DNA from: Candidatus Mediterraneibacter guildfordensis
GTDB lineage: Bacteria; Bacillota; Clostridia; Lachnospirales; Lachnospiraceae
NCBI GenBank assembly: GCA_019112735.1
Contig: DXIS01000040.1
Location: forward strand, 1 to 64,000
DNA length: 64,000 nt
Direction of reading: 5' to 3'
In this document: positions 53,151-61,745 of the stretch, piece after piece
Layout of the letters: every line of letters begins with the position of its first letter
How positions within the stretch are numbered: position 1 is the first letter of the stretch
The notes under the pieces: model-generated
What the model saw: the letters and a program-made list of their open reading frames with translations, nothing else
Database searches by the model: none
Told to the model about the DNA's origin: nothing
Translations under genes and position numbers: made by a program

Positions 53151-54179
53151 CTACCCCTTTCTCTTCTTGCAAAACTCGTTTCTTACTTTCAGTTTCCCAT
53201 CGTCTATGTCAAACAACGCCGCGCATCTTGCACAGCTTTGCTTTTCTTCGCATTCCCTGCATTCCTGCGGCCATTCCAGTCCGCTCCAGAAGGCAATTAG
53301 TTCCTTCCAGCACTCCTGAAAAGGCTTGTCCCGCACCGGGATATCCGGCCCGTTCATGAAACTGCAGAATCGCATATACCCGTTCCAGACGATCCAGTAA
53401 CCGACCCGGTATTCTTTACACCAGTTGCACGGCTTCCTGTCGGGATCAAATTCCCGTTTTGGCTTCACATCGGATTTCTGTTCCTGCTTTGGTGGTCTGA
53501 TCCGCAGATGCTCCATATCCACATCCACACCCCGGCCTGCGGTACGTACATTGATGTTCGGGATCCAACGAAGCCGGTTCTTATCCACATACTGAATGAT
53601 CTGTTCCACATCGTCCAGATTCTGATTGATGACTGTGCTGACCAGTTCCACCGGAATCTTCATCTGCCGGAACATCTGAATCCCTGCGTCTGCCCTGGTA
53701 AACCCTTTCTCCACCTGACAGACCTGCCGGTACACCTCATCATTTGAGCCGTACAGTGTAATCTTGCAGCCTTTCGGCGGACACACCTCAAACAGCTTCT
53801 CGTATCTCACTGCCAGCGAAGCATTTGTCTGCAGTGTGATGAAGAATCCCATCTGCGTCAGTTCCCGCCAGATCGTCTCGAACTCCGGGTGCATCAGCGG
53901 CTCCCCGCCGGTAATGCACAGCCATGTGGTGCCGGCTTCTTTGGCTTCACGGGCGATCCGCAGCCACTCCCCGGCGCTCAGTTCCCTGCCATGTTTATGT
54001 ATCTCAGATTCCGGCAGGTGCACATAGCACATCCGGCAGTTAAAATTGCATCTCGGCGTCAGTTCAAATGTCCCGGATATGGGGATTGCGTCCTCATATG
54101 CTTTTTCCCACACTGCCTTGTAAAATGGATCAAGCCACTCCATCCTGCGGCAGGCGGGTTCAAACTGCTGATCACTCAT
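53151..54179 (-). CDS. Radical SAM/SPASM peptide-modifying enzyme
   Basis: 342 residues. The radical SAM cluster motif is TPRCNFNCRMCYVH (Cys44, Cys48, Cys51), followed by CITGGEPLMHPEF. The C-terminal region has many cysteines in SPASM-like spacing (KPCNWC, RFCSFMNGPD, ECRECEEKQSCARC, EFCKK), able to hold auxiliary Fe-S clusters. With the PqqD protein encoded just upstream (8-bp overlap), this is the standard maturase and recognition pair for ribosomally made peptides. The modification type cannot be told from sequence; PqqE, sactisynthase and ranthipeptide enzymes share this plan. Confidence 0.92.
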   Translation of the reverse strand: MSDQQFEPACRRMEWLDPFYKAVWEKAYEDAIPISGTFELTPRCNFNCRMCYVHLPESEIHKHGRELSAGEWLRIAREAKEAGTTWLCITGGEPLMHPEFETIWRELTQMGFFITLQTNASLAVRYEKLFEVCPPKGCKITLYGSNDEVYRQVCQVEKGFTRADAGIQMFRQMKIPVELVSTVINQNLDDVEQIIQYVDKNRLRWIPNINVRTAGRGVDVDMEHLRIRPPKQEQKSDVKPKREFDPDRKPCNWCKEYRVGYWIVWNGYMRFCSFMNGPDIPVRDKPFQECWKELIAFWSGLEWPQECRECEEKQSCARCAALFDIDDGKLKVRNEFCKKRKG

Positions 54180-54498
54180 GTGTTTTCCTGGGAACCCGCA
54201 TAGTAAAGCTGCCGTACATCTGGCCTTCGATCTCCAGGATGCCTTGTTCCGCCAGTCCTTTCAAAAACTGGTCCAGATCCGCGCTTACCTGCTCACGGGT
54301 GGCATCCGTATATCGCTCAAGCGTCAGCCGGATCAGATCTTCTTTTTCAAACTCGTGATCCTTCATGTAGTCCCAGAGATAGGCTGCCGGTTTGGTAATG
54401 TAATTGATGCCAAGCACTTCCTGCACCCGCTTCCCGGTCGGAACGATCACATACTGCCCTGCCACTTCCCGCAGGATCAGTCCGTCTTTCAGTTTCAT
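54172..54498 (-). CDS. PqqD family peptide-recognition protein
   Basis: 108 residues with the PqqD fold: LKDGLILREVAGQYVIVPTG, then the LGINYITKPAAYLWDYM segment and a helical end (VSADLDQFLKGLAEQGILE). Such proteins bind the leader of a precursor peptide and present it to the radical SAM enzyme. It is the first gene of the operon, behind a promoter with direct repeats, and overlaps the radical SAM gene by 8 bp. Confidence 0.85.
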   Translation of the reverse strand: MKLKDGLILREVAGQYVIVPTGKRVQEVLGINYITKPAAYLWDYMKDHEFEKEDLIRLTLERYTDATREQVSADLDQFLKGLAEQGILEIEGQMYGSFTMRVPRKTHE

Positions 54499-54616
54499 TT
54501 AATCACCCCTTACCTGCTGAATGCCTTCCCTGTTTCTATGTAACTGTTTTTCCTTTATGAAAAATAAATGCGGAGTACCATATTCTGTCTGTCCATGCTC
54601 ACCCCACATTTTAGAC

Positions 54617-54650
54617 AGTATATAGTTCTCCGCGTTACTAAACTGTTACT
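54617..54650 (-). promoter_or_regulatory. Promoter and direct-repeat operator of the pqqD-radical SAM operon
   Basis: On the minus strand AGTAAC occurs twice with 11-bp period (54645-54650 and 54634-54639), followed 11 bp later by TATACT (54617-54622) as the -10 element. The repeats occupy the -35 position, which lacks a consensus hexamer, as expected for activation by an OmpR/SARP-type response regulator. The regulator gene ends just upstream at 54695. Confidence 0.5.
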
Positions 54651-54694
54651 TTTTAATACTATTTCCTGTATTTTTTTACTTATTGCGACATTTT

Positions 54695-55504
54695 CTATTT
54701 CACCGGTACGCCTTCTGTCATTTCCAGTCTGGCGCAGGTCTCTTCCGCCCAGGAATATTCCTGCAGATACTTGCCTGTGATCCGCCATTCACGCACCGCC
54801 TCAGGATTCCCTCTGAGCAGTTCGTAATAATCGCAGTCCACTTTCAGGGCATCGATCTGGCAGCTCCCGCGGCCGCCGGAGAAGATTTCCTCCACGCCGT
54901 ATCCGGCCAGCAGCTGGCGGATCTGCATGACTGCCTTGCGGTAGAGATTCTTGACCCGGCTGTCATAGGCCCGGTTCTCCCACAGCTTGTCCGCCGCCTC
55001 TTCGATGGTCACGGTTCCGCCCCGGTGATCCACACAGAGAGCCAGCAGTTCTTTCGCCTTTGTATTGGAGAAGTAGACCACCTGCCCGTCGATGAATACA
55101 TCGAAGCGCCCGAACGTCCGTATGTACACCCGTTTCTTCTGCCGGGCGGACAGAAGCTTCGCCCGTTCGAGGACTTCCCGGATGTCTTTCGTATCATAGG
55201 GTTTGGTCAGATAATAATCCGCCTTTATCTTCAGTGCATCCAGTGTATACTGCTCATAGCCGGTGATGAATACGACAACCAGATCAGGCATGATCTCCCG
55301 CATCTTTTCCGCCAGAACGATCCCGTTCATCTCCGGCATCTCGATATCCAGGAAGGCCGCGTCCACCGGATTCTCCCGGAGGAACTGCAGGGCCTCCAGG
55401 GGATTCGTGAACGCACCTGCCACATCCACCCCCGGTACATCCTCCGTCTCCAGGGCGAACTGGCGCAGGGCCAGTCTTTCATCATCTACGATCATCACCC
55501 GCAT
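54695..55504 (-). CDS. Response regulator with SARP-like DNA-binding domain
   Basis: 269 residues. The receiver domain has Asp53 (AAFLDIEMPEMNG) and the lysine YYLTKPYDT. The output part reads RVYIRTFGRFDVFIDGQVVYF, then a winged-helix (KAKELLALCVDHRGGTVTIE, RVKNLYRKAVMQIRQLL) as in SARP/AfsR-type regulators, with little of the following TPR region. It overlaps the kinase gene by 23 bp. It is the obvious candidate to control the operon starting at 54498. Confidence 0.85.
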   Translation of the reverse strand: MRVMIVDDERLALRQFALETEDVPGVDVAGAFTNPLEALQFLRENPVDAAFLDIEMPEMNGIVLAEKMREIMPDLVVVFITGYEQYTLDALKIKADYYLTKPYDTKDIREVLERAKLLSARQKKRVYIRTFGRFDVFIDGQVVYFSNTKAKELLALCVDHRGGTVTIEEAADKLWENRAYDSRVKNLYRKAVMQIRQLLAGYGVEEIFSGGRGSCQIDALKVDCDYYELLRGNPEAVREWRITGKYLQEYSWAEETCARLEMTEGVPVK

Positions 55505-57278
55505 ATGGTTTCTTCAGCTCCTTTGTATTTCTGAAATGCACCGTTACTTTTGTACCGGATCCCGGACGGCTTTCGATCGAAAGCGATCCGCCGCTTATCT
55601 CTTCCACCCGGAACCGGATGTTCTCCAGTCCGATGTGGCTGGACGCATCTGCCGTCTGGCTGTCCTTCCGCTCCTGCACCGGGACCGTAGTGTCGAATCC
55701 TCTGCCGTCGTCCTCCACCTCGACCACATATCCGTCTTTCTCTTTCCTCGTCCGGATGGTCACCGTCCCGCCGTCCGCCTTTGCACAGATTCCGTGCTTT
55801 ACGGCATTTTCTACCAGCGGCTGTATGGTGAGCGGCGGCACGAAGAAGCTTTTCTCCCGGATATCCATTACCACATTGAGCCGTTCCTCGAACCGGACTT
55901 TCTCGATGTTCAGATAAGCCTGGACATGCCGCAGTTCATCCGAGAACGGGATCATCTCCCGCTCCACGCTTTCCAGGTTCGAGCGCAGATAGGTAGAGAA
56001 ATCATATACCGTCTGCCGCGCCTTCTCCGGATCGACTTTGATCAGCGCCCGGATGGAATTCAACGTATTATAGATAAAATGCGGTCTGATCTGGCTGGCC
56101 ATGAGCTCCGCCCGGCTTCTCTTAAGATGCTGCTGCAGTTCCTGATTTTCCCGGATCCTGCGGTAAAGTACGGTCACGCTGATCCGCAGCAGGTTCAGCG
56201 CGTACAGAAGGACCGCCAGTCTGACATAGGCACCGACCACATTGCCCCGCTGTCCGAAGCGCAACGTCTCCATGATTCCTGCAAGGAAGATCACCAGGAT
56301 GCAGATCAGTTCAGAGCGGATGAATTCGCTCCGTTTGCGCCGGGCCGCCTGGATATGGATCCACACGGCATAGATCAGCGTCACGCCCAGCGTCACATAT
56401 GTCACCGGGATCATTTCGATCAGATCCGCTCCCCCGGCCAGCTTGATGACCGAGCAGCCGGCCGCCCCGGCCAGGCTCACATAGAACAGCACCGTTGTGG
56501 CTTTCCCGTATATATCCGGCCATCTGGCATACAGATAGGCGGTCAGGAACACCGGACAGTACATAAGTGATACAAGGGCAAGGTAATGCCACATCTCCAG
56601 GCCGACGATGCCCGACGGGAGGCGCGCCTCTCCGCCCAGCCAGCCTGCGACGATGATCAGCAGGAAGCCCAGATTCCGGAACCAGCCGTATGTCTGATAC
56701 CGCCGGCCGATCACAGAGATCGCGATGATCACCAGTGAGACGAATCCGATCAGGATGCTGATCCGGAAGATCTTAATATGCTGGGTTATGATCCCGGTAA
56801 CCAGATCGTTGTAATCCCCGAACAGGATATTCTCCGCCCTGCCGCTGAAACCGGCATACGGCGAACTCAGGCAGATCCGTATCTGCTTTCCCGCATCCGC
56901 TTCCGACAGCGGGATGAAGTTCCATGCGCTTGTCAGTTCCCCGCCGATCAGTTCCTGCTCCGGGAACTGATATACCAGCCGGTCTCCCACGTACACGCTG
57001 ACATTCTGGAGCCGGGAGCGGAATGCCGCCGCCGCCCCTTCCCGGATCTTCTCCGGAAGTGTATTCGTGAGCGTAAGCTGCGTATCCTTCGGGAGATGAT
57101 ACTGAGCCGGCAGGACGGCGTCCCCGCTCTCGTCTCCGAAGCTGTAGGTCCATCCTGCATTGTAAGGCTCGATATACCGGGTGCTGAACAGATCCTGCCG
57201 GGTCGAGAAGACCATCAGCAGGGCATACACAATGAAAAGCACCACGGCTGTGATCTCCGTTATCCGTTTTATCTTCAT
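55482..57278 (-). CDS. LytS-type sensor histidine kinase with seven membrane helices
   Basis: 598 residues. An N-terminal helix and extracytoplasmic domain (about 30-165, jelly-roll-like with NVSVYVGDRLVYQFP) are followed by about seven membrane helices (170-375), the 7TMR-DISM plan. The cytosolic kinase has the LytS-family motif SQIRPHFIYNTLNSIRAL (His400) and ATPase motifs PLVENAVKHG and DDGRGFD. It probably senses a small external ligand, perhaps a carbohydrate or a peptide product of the adjacent operon. It is coupled to the SARP-type regulator. Confidence 0.88.
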   Translation of the reverse strand: MKIKRITEITAVVLFIVYALLMVFSTRQDLFSTRYIEPYNAGWTYSFGDESGDAVLPAQYHLPKDTQLTLTNTLPEKIREGAAAAFRSRLQNVSVYVGDRLVYQFPEQELIGGELTSAWNFIPLSEADAGKQIRICLSSPYAGFSGRAENILFGDYNDLVTGIITQHIKIFRISILIGFVSLVIIAISVIGRRYQTYGWFRNLGFLLIIVAGWLGGEARLPSGIVGLEMWHYLALVSLMYCPVFLTAYLYARWPDIYGKATTVLFYVSLAGAAGCSVIKLAGGADLIEMIPVTYVTLGVTLIYAVWIHIQAARRKRSEFIRSELICILVIFLAGIMETLRFGQRGNVVGAYVRLAVLLYALNLLRISVTVLYRRIRENQELQQHLKRSRAELMASQIRPHFIYNTLNSIRALIKVDPEKARQTVYDFSTYLRSNLESVEREMIPFSDELRHVQAYLNIEKVRFEERLNVVMDIREKSFFVPPLTIQPLVENAVKHGICAKADGGTVTIRTRKEKDGYVVEVEDDGRGFDTTVPVQERKDSQTADASSHIGLENIRFRVEEISGGSLSIESRPGSGTKVTVHFRNTKELKKPYAGDDRR

Positions 57279-57300
57279 CTGTATTTTCCTTTAGAACGTT

Positions 57301-59136
57301 TTACTCCACTGTAACGGATTTCGCCAGATTCCTCGGCTTATCCACATCCAGTCCTTTTGCTACACTTACATAATATCCCATCAACTGCAAAGGTACAATC
57401 GCCAGACTGGTTGTAAAGTATTCTTCTGTCTTGGGCACGTAGACCGAGAAGTCCGCCGTGTCCTCGATATTATAATTTCCATAAGTCGTAAGACCCATCA
57501 GATAGGCGCCGCGGCTCTTGACCTCCAGCATGTTGCTTAAGGTCTTCTCGAAAAGCCCGCTCTGGGTACAGACGCCCACTACCAGGATGCCGTTCTCCAC
57601 CAGACTGATGGGGCCGTGCTTCAGCTCGCCCGCCGCATAGGCCTCTGAGTGGATGTAGCTGATCTCTTTCATCTTCAGGCTGCCTTCCAGGCTGATGGCA
57701 TAATCAAGCCCCCGGCCGATGAAGAAGATGTCTTTCGCATTGGCATACTTGGCCGCGAACCACTGGATCCGCTCCTTGTCATCCAGCGTTTTCTGGATCT
57801 TGGACGGAAGGGTCTCCATCTCGGCAAGCAGTTCCCCGTACCGGCCTTCATCGATCTTGCCTTTCGCCTTCGCCGCCTCAATGGCGATCAGATACATGGC
57901 GATGAGCTGGGTGCTGTACGCCTTGGTCGTGGCCACGGAGATCTCCGGGCCGGCGTAGGTGTAGAGGGTGTAATCCCCCTCCCGGGCGATACTGGATCCG
58001 ACCACGTTGACGATGCCCATGACCGGCACACCCCGCTCTTTCATGAGGCGCAGCGCCGCCAGGCTGTCCGCCGTCTCGCCGGACTGGGATACGACGATCA
58101 CCATGGAATCCGGCGCGATGATCGGGTTGCGGTAACGGAATTCGGACGCCAGGTCCACTTCCACCGGGATCCCCGCCAGGTCTTCCAGCACATATTTGCC
58201 CGCCATGCCCACATGGTAGGCTGATCCGCAGGCCACGATGTAAATGCGCTGCAGATTCGCGAATGTCTCTTCCGTGATCCCCACTTCCGTGAAGTCGATC
58301 ACGCCGTCCTTTACATAAGCGCCGATCATATCCTGGACCGCTTTCGGCTGCTCGTGGATCTCCTTGAGCATGAAATGCTCGTACCCGCCTTTTTCTGCGG
58401 ACTCCGCATCCCATTTGATCTCCACCATCTCTTTATCGATCTCTTCCCGGTCGATATTGTAGAAATGGATCTCATCCCGGCTCAGTTCCGCGATCTCGTG
58501 ATTGTCGATATAGTAGACATTTCTCGTTTTATCCAGGATCGCCGGCACGTCGGAAGCCATCAGGCTGCCGGAATCATTTTTCCCGATGATCAGCGGGCTG
58601 TCCTTCCTTGCCGCGAAAAGTTTCCCCGGATAATCTTTAAACATCACGCCGAAGGCATAAGAGCCCCGGATACGGAGCATGGTCCGTGTCAGCGCCTCCA
58701 GCGGCGTGCCTGTTTTCTTATAATAATAGTCGACCAGCTTGACTGCGATCTCTGTGTCCGTCTGAGAATAAAATTTGTAACCGGACTTCACCAGCTTGTC
58801 TTTCAGTTCCTGATAATTCTCGATAATGCCGTTATGTACCAGCACCACCGAACGGTCGTCCGTGCAGTGCGGGTGCGCGTTATTCTCCGACGGCTCCCCG
58901 TGGGTCGCCCAGCGGGTATGGCCGATGCCGCATGTCCCGCGCACGCTGCGGCCGTTGTCCGTCTTCTCGGATAAGATCTTCAGCCTTCCCTTTGCCTTCA
59001 CGACCGAGATCTCCGCCGAATCATCCCGGACAGCGATCCCTGCTGAATCATATCCTCTGTACTCAAGCTTGGACAATCCTTCAAGAAGGATCGGCGCAGC
59101 CTGCTGTTCTCCTACATATCCGACGATTCCACACAT
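57301..59136 (-). CDS. glmS: Glutamine--fructose-6-phosphate aminotransferase
   Basis: 611 residues. N-terminal glutaminase starting MCGIVGYVG with Cys2 as nucleophile, then two SIS domains (VVSQSGETADSLAALRLMKE; IGRGLDYAISLEGSLKMKEI) and the conserved end LDVDKPRNLAKSVTVE. It makes glucosamine-6-phosphate for peptidoglycan and other amino sugars. The start at 59136 is set by the obligate MC start and AGGAGGAG upstream; the longer frame must be discarded. The leader is too short for a glmS ribozyme. Confidence 0.97.
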   Translation of the reverse strand: MCGIVGYVGEQQAAPILLEGLSKLEYRGYDSAGIAVRDDSAEISVVKAKGRLKILSEKTDNGRSVRGTCGIGHTRWATHGEPSENNAHPHCTDDRSVVLVHNGIIENYQELKDKLVKSGYKFYSQTDTEIAVKLVDYYYKKTGTPLEALTRTMLRIRGSYAFGVMFKDYPGKLFAARKDSPLIIGKNDSGSLMASDVPAILDKTRNVYYIDNHEIAELSRDEIHFYNIDREEIDKEMVEIKWDAESAEKGGYEHFMLKEIHEQPKAVQDMIGAYVKDGVIDFTEVGITEETFANLQRIYIVACGSAYHVGMAGKYVLEDLAGIPVEVDLASEFRYRNPIIAPDSMVIVVSQSGETADSLAALRLMKERGVPVMGIVNVVGSSIAREGDYTLYTYAGPEISVATTKAYSTQLIAMYLIAIEAAKAKGKIDEGRYGELLAEMETLPSKIQKTLDDKERIQWFAAKYANAKDIFFIGRGLDYAISLEGSLKMKEISYIHSEAYAAGELKHGPISLVENGILVVGVCTQSGLFEKTLSNMLEVKSRGAYLMGLTTYGNYNIEDTADFSVYVPKTEEYFTTSLAIVPLQLMGYYVSVAKGLDVDKPRNLAKSVTVE

Positions 59137-59263
59137 ATTTATATACTCCTCCTGATTATCTGCGTTTTCAAGTAACCGTAAATGCATGTGCAAATACAGG
59201 GTTATGATAGCATCGGCTCGTCCTTCTGTCAACGCGTTATCTTCATCACTTTAAAGCAGCGCA

Positions 59264-59620
59264 TCATTTCTTCATCTTCGGATCGAATACAAAGGAGGCG
59301 ATATACCCGAAGATCAGCGCCGCCGCGATCCCCGCCGCGCTGGCTGTAAATCCGCCCATAAATACACCCAGGAGCCCGTGCTCGTCCACCGCCTCCCGCA
59401 CCCCCTGCCAGAGAAGATTGCCGAAGCCCAGCAGCGGGACACTGGCCCCGGAGCCCGCCATCTCCTGAAAAGGTTTATAAAGTCCGGCAAACCCGAGCAC
59501 CGCCCCGCTGCACACGAGCAGCACCATCACGCGCCCCGGCATCATCTTCGTTCGGTCCAGAAGGATCTGCACCGCCGCACAGATCAGCCCTCCCGTAACA
59601 AATGCGGTAATATATTCCAT
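59264..59620 (-). CDS. spoVAE: Stage V sporulation protein AE
   Basis: 118-residue membrane protein with three to four helices; YITAFVTGGLICAAVQILLD and SGASVPLLGFGNLLWQGVRE are SpoVAE features. It forms part of the channel that moves dipicolinic acid into the forespore. It follows spoVAD by 21 bp. GAGGG-like sequence precedes its start. Confidence 0.92.
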   Translation of the reverse strand: MEYITAFVTGGLICAAVQILLDRTKMMPGRVMVLLVCSGAVLGFAGLYKPFQEMAGSGASVPLLGFGNLLWQGVREAVDEHGLLGVFMGGFTASAAGIAAALIFGYIASFVFDPKMKK

Positions 59621-59641
59621 CTCTGTCCTCTCCCTTCTGTT

Positions 59642-60736
59642 TCAAAAATGTTCCAGCACGATCCCGTGGGCGATGCCCGGCACGCTGGCGCCCTCGTTAA
59701 AGCTGACCGTCGACATAAGCGCCCCTGTCGGTACGAAAAGCACCCTGCCCCATTCTCCGCTCTCGATCTTCGGAAGCACATAGGCGGCCAGGGTGACCGC
59801 CGCGCACCCGCAGCCGCTCCCGCCCGCGTGGGTGTCCTGGGTCTCCCGGTCAAAGACCGTCATCCCGCAGTCCAGATGCCGCCCCCGGATATCATGTCCC
59901 TGCCCTTTCAGAAGGTCCGTCAGGATCGAACTTCCGATGTAGCCCAGATCCCCGGTGATGATCCGGTCGTAATAGCCCGCCGACCGGCCCATATCCTCAA
60001 AGTTCCGGCTGATCGTGTCCATCGCCGCCGGCGCCATGCAGGCGCCCATATTCTGGGAATCCTTGAGCCCGTAATCCACGATCTTCCCCACCGTGATCCC
60101 GGAGATCCGCACATGGCTGAAACGCCTTTCTCCCCCGGATGCATTCCTGCCCGGAGCCCCCGGCTCAAGCTTCGTCCCGCTCTCCGGCTCCGGCGGGACA
60201 TCCGCTCCGGCGACGACAAATGCCCCGCTCCCCGTCACGGTCCACTGGGCGGACAGCGGCCGCTGGTTCGCATAGCCCAGCGGGAACCGGAATTCCTTCT
60301 CCGCGCTCCCGAAATGGCTGGACGTCACCGCCATCATATACCGTCCGTATCCCGCCGACGCGCTCATCGCCGCCAGCGCCAGCGCCTCCCCGGACGTGGA
60401 GCACGCCCCGTAGAGCCCGAACATGGGGATCTGAAAATCCTCCACCCCCATCGACGTAGCGATTCCCTGCCGGAGAAGATCCCCGCCGAACAGATACCGA
60501 ATCTCTTCCGCGCTGATCCCCGCCTTGCGAAGCGCCGTCATGCAGGCTTCCTTCTGCATCGTGCTCTCCGCCTCTTCCCATGTCTGCGCGCCGAACAGGT
60601 CATCCTTCTCCGCCCGGTCGAACAGTTTCCTCAAAGGGCCTTCCGACTCCTTGCTGCCGACCACCGACGACGCGCTCACGATCCGCGGGGCGTGCAGAAA
60701 CAGAAGGCTCTGCTTTCCTTTTACAATCTCATTCAT
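59642..60736 (-). CDS. spoVAD: Stage V sporulation protein AD
   Basis: 364 residues, thiolase-like fold. Motifs: GKQSLLFLHAPRIVSASSVV, GLYGACSTSGEALALAA (the cysteine region), GYIGSSILTDLLKGQGHDI and HAGGSGCGCAAVTLAAYVLP. It binds dipicolinic acid and supports its uptake in the developing spore. The start at 60736 follows AGAGG; the longer frame lacks family similarity. Compared with the usual 340 or so residues it has an extra Pro/Gly/Glu-rich insert (about 190-210). Confidence 0.94.
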   Translation of the reverse strand: MNEIVKGKQSLLFLHAPRIVSASSVVGSKESEGPLRKLFDRAEKDDLFGAQTWEEAESTMQKEACMTALRKAGISAEEIRYLFGGDLLRQGIATSMGVEDFQIPMFGLYGACSTSGEALALAAMSASAGYGRYMMAVTSSHFGSAEKEFRFPLGYANQRPLSAQWTVTGSGAFVVAGADVPPEPESGTKLEPGAPGRNASGGERRFSHVRISGITVGKIVDYGLKDSQNMGACMAPAAMDTISRNFEDMGRSAGYYDRIITGDLGYIGSSILTDLLKGQGHDIRGRHLDCGMTVFDRETQDTHAGGSGCGCAAVTLAAYVLPKIESGEWGRVLFVPTGALMSTVSFNEGASVPGIAHGIVLEHF

Positions 60737-60916
60737 TACGGCATCCTCTTCTCTTCCATTCCGATACTTGCAGAAACGATCCCTTCCGGTCCGTTTCCTG
60801 CCTGTGAGCAGTATCTGCACATTTCTTCAGGAATATGTATGCAGTGCAGGTATATTTCTCCGCAGAATCAAAATACTAACAAAAAGGAAATCAATCCGGA
60901 GGAGGTCCGTTGGATC

Positions 60917-61378
60917 ATGGATAAAATCGAGAAACTGAAAAAAGAAAAACAATACGAAAAATATGTAAAACAGAAAACCCCGGCCCACAATGTCTGGCTG
61001 AACATGCTGAAAGCCTTCCTGCTGGGCGGGCTGATCTGCACCGTCGGCCAGGTCATCTTCCACTACTGTGAAGCGCAGGGCCTGAATCAGGACGCCTGCA
61101 GCAGCTGGACGTCCATTGCACTGGTGCTCATCAGCGTCCTGCTCACCGGCACCGGCATCTACCCCAAACTGGCAAAATGGGGCGGCGCCGGCGCGCTCGT
61201 CCCGATCACCGGATTCGCCAACTCCGTCGCTGCTCCCGCCATCGAATACAAAAAGGAAGGACAGGTCTTCGGGATCGGCTGCAAGATCTTCACCATCGCC
61301 GGCCCCGTCATCCTGTACGGGATATTCACAAGCTGGGGGCTGGGGGTGATCTACTGGATCGGAACGCTGGTTGAGTGA
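60917..61378 (+). CDS. spoVAC: Stage V sporulation protein AC, divergent from spoVAD
   Basis: 153-residue membrane protein. After a charged N terminus (DKIEKLKKEKQYEKYVKQKT) come membrane segments LNMLKAFLLGGLICTVGQVI, TSIALVLISVLLTGTGIYP and GALVPITGFANSVAAPAIEY, all typical of SpoVAC. The true gene is the 3' end of a much longer open frame antisense to spoVAD; GGAGG at 60901 and the ATG at 60917 mark the start. In the usual cluster spoVAC, spoVAD and spoVAE are co-directional; here spoVAC is inverted relative to the other two. Confidence 0.93.
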   Translation: MDKIEKLKKEKQYEKYVKQKTPAHNVWLNMLKAFLLGGLICTVGQVIFHYCEAQGLNQDACSSWTSIALVLISVLLTGTGIYPKLAKWGGAGALVPITGFANSVAAPAIEYKKEGQVFGIGCKIFTIAGPVILYGIFTSWGLGVIYWIGTLVE

Positions 61379-61740
61379 ATTCCTGTTTATCGAACTGAGC
61401 GACAATCATGCAAGTTATCAACAGCTGTGCTAACGTTTAAAATATAAACACCGTCATATTTCTAAAAACTTGAATCTGGTCCGTGTGAAATGTATTAGTA
61501 ATACGGACCAGATTGGCAAAATATGGATTTGATCCGTACGCCAGACAAATTTTTACGGTTCATTCATCTAAAATGGATATTTAGACCGTATATCAACTCG
61601 TCAAAATACGGACGAAATACAGGAATCGTAAAATGGGTCCGTATTCACTTGCTATATCATACCGACGGAATAGTTGATTTCTTTATATTAACCGTACAGA
61701 TATTTAAGCGGTTTCCATAAAAAGGTATTGCAGAAGGAAT
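61379..61740. other. AT-rich non-coding stretch with ATACGG repeats
   Basis: Directly after the spoVAC stop comes ATTCCTGTTTATCGAAC, the same boundary motif found after phoR. Then a 12-bp perfect inverted repeat AATCTGGTCCGT (61473-61484) and ACGGACCAGATT (61503-61514). Several further ATACGGAC, GTCCGTAT or CCGTA motifs follow up to 61700 in both orientations. No gene is convincing; a 65-codon frame at 61523-61720 has no Shine-Dalgarno or recognisable features. It joins repeat element B at its right edge. Confidence 0.45.
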
Positions 61741-61745
61741 GTGTA

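Noticed and set aside
59137-59263. Possible glmS ribozyme
   Set aside because: The gap before glmS is too short and lacks the conserved ribozyme core.
59378-60916. N-terminal part of a 666-codon frame containing spoVAC
   Set aside because: Only the last 153 codons match SpoVAC; the rest is antisense to spoVAD and spoVAE, and a ribosome site marks the internal start.
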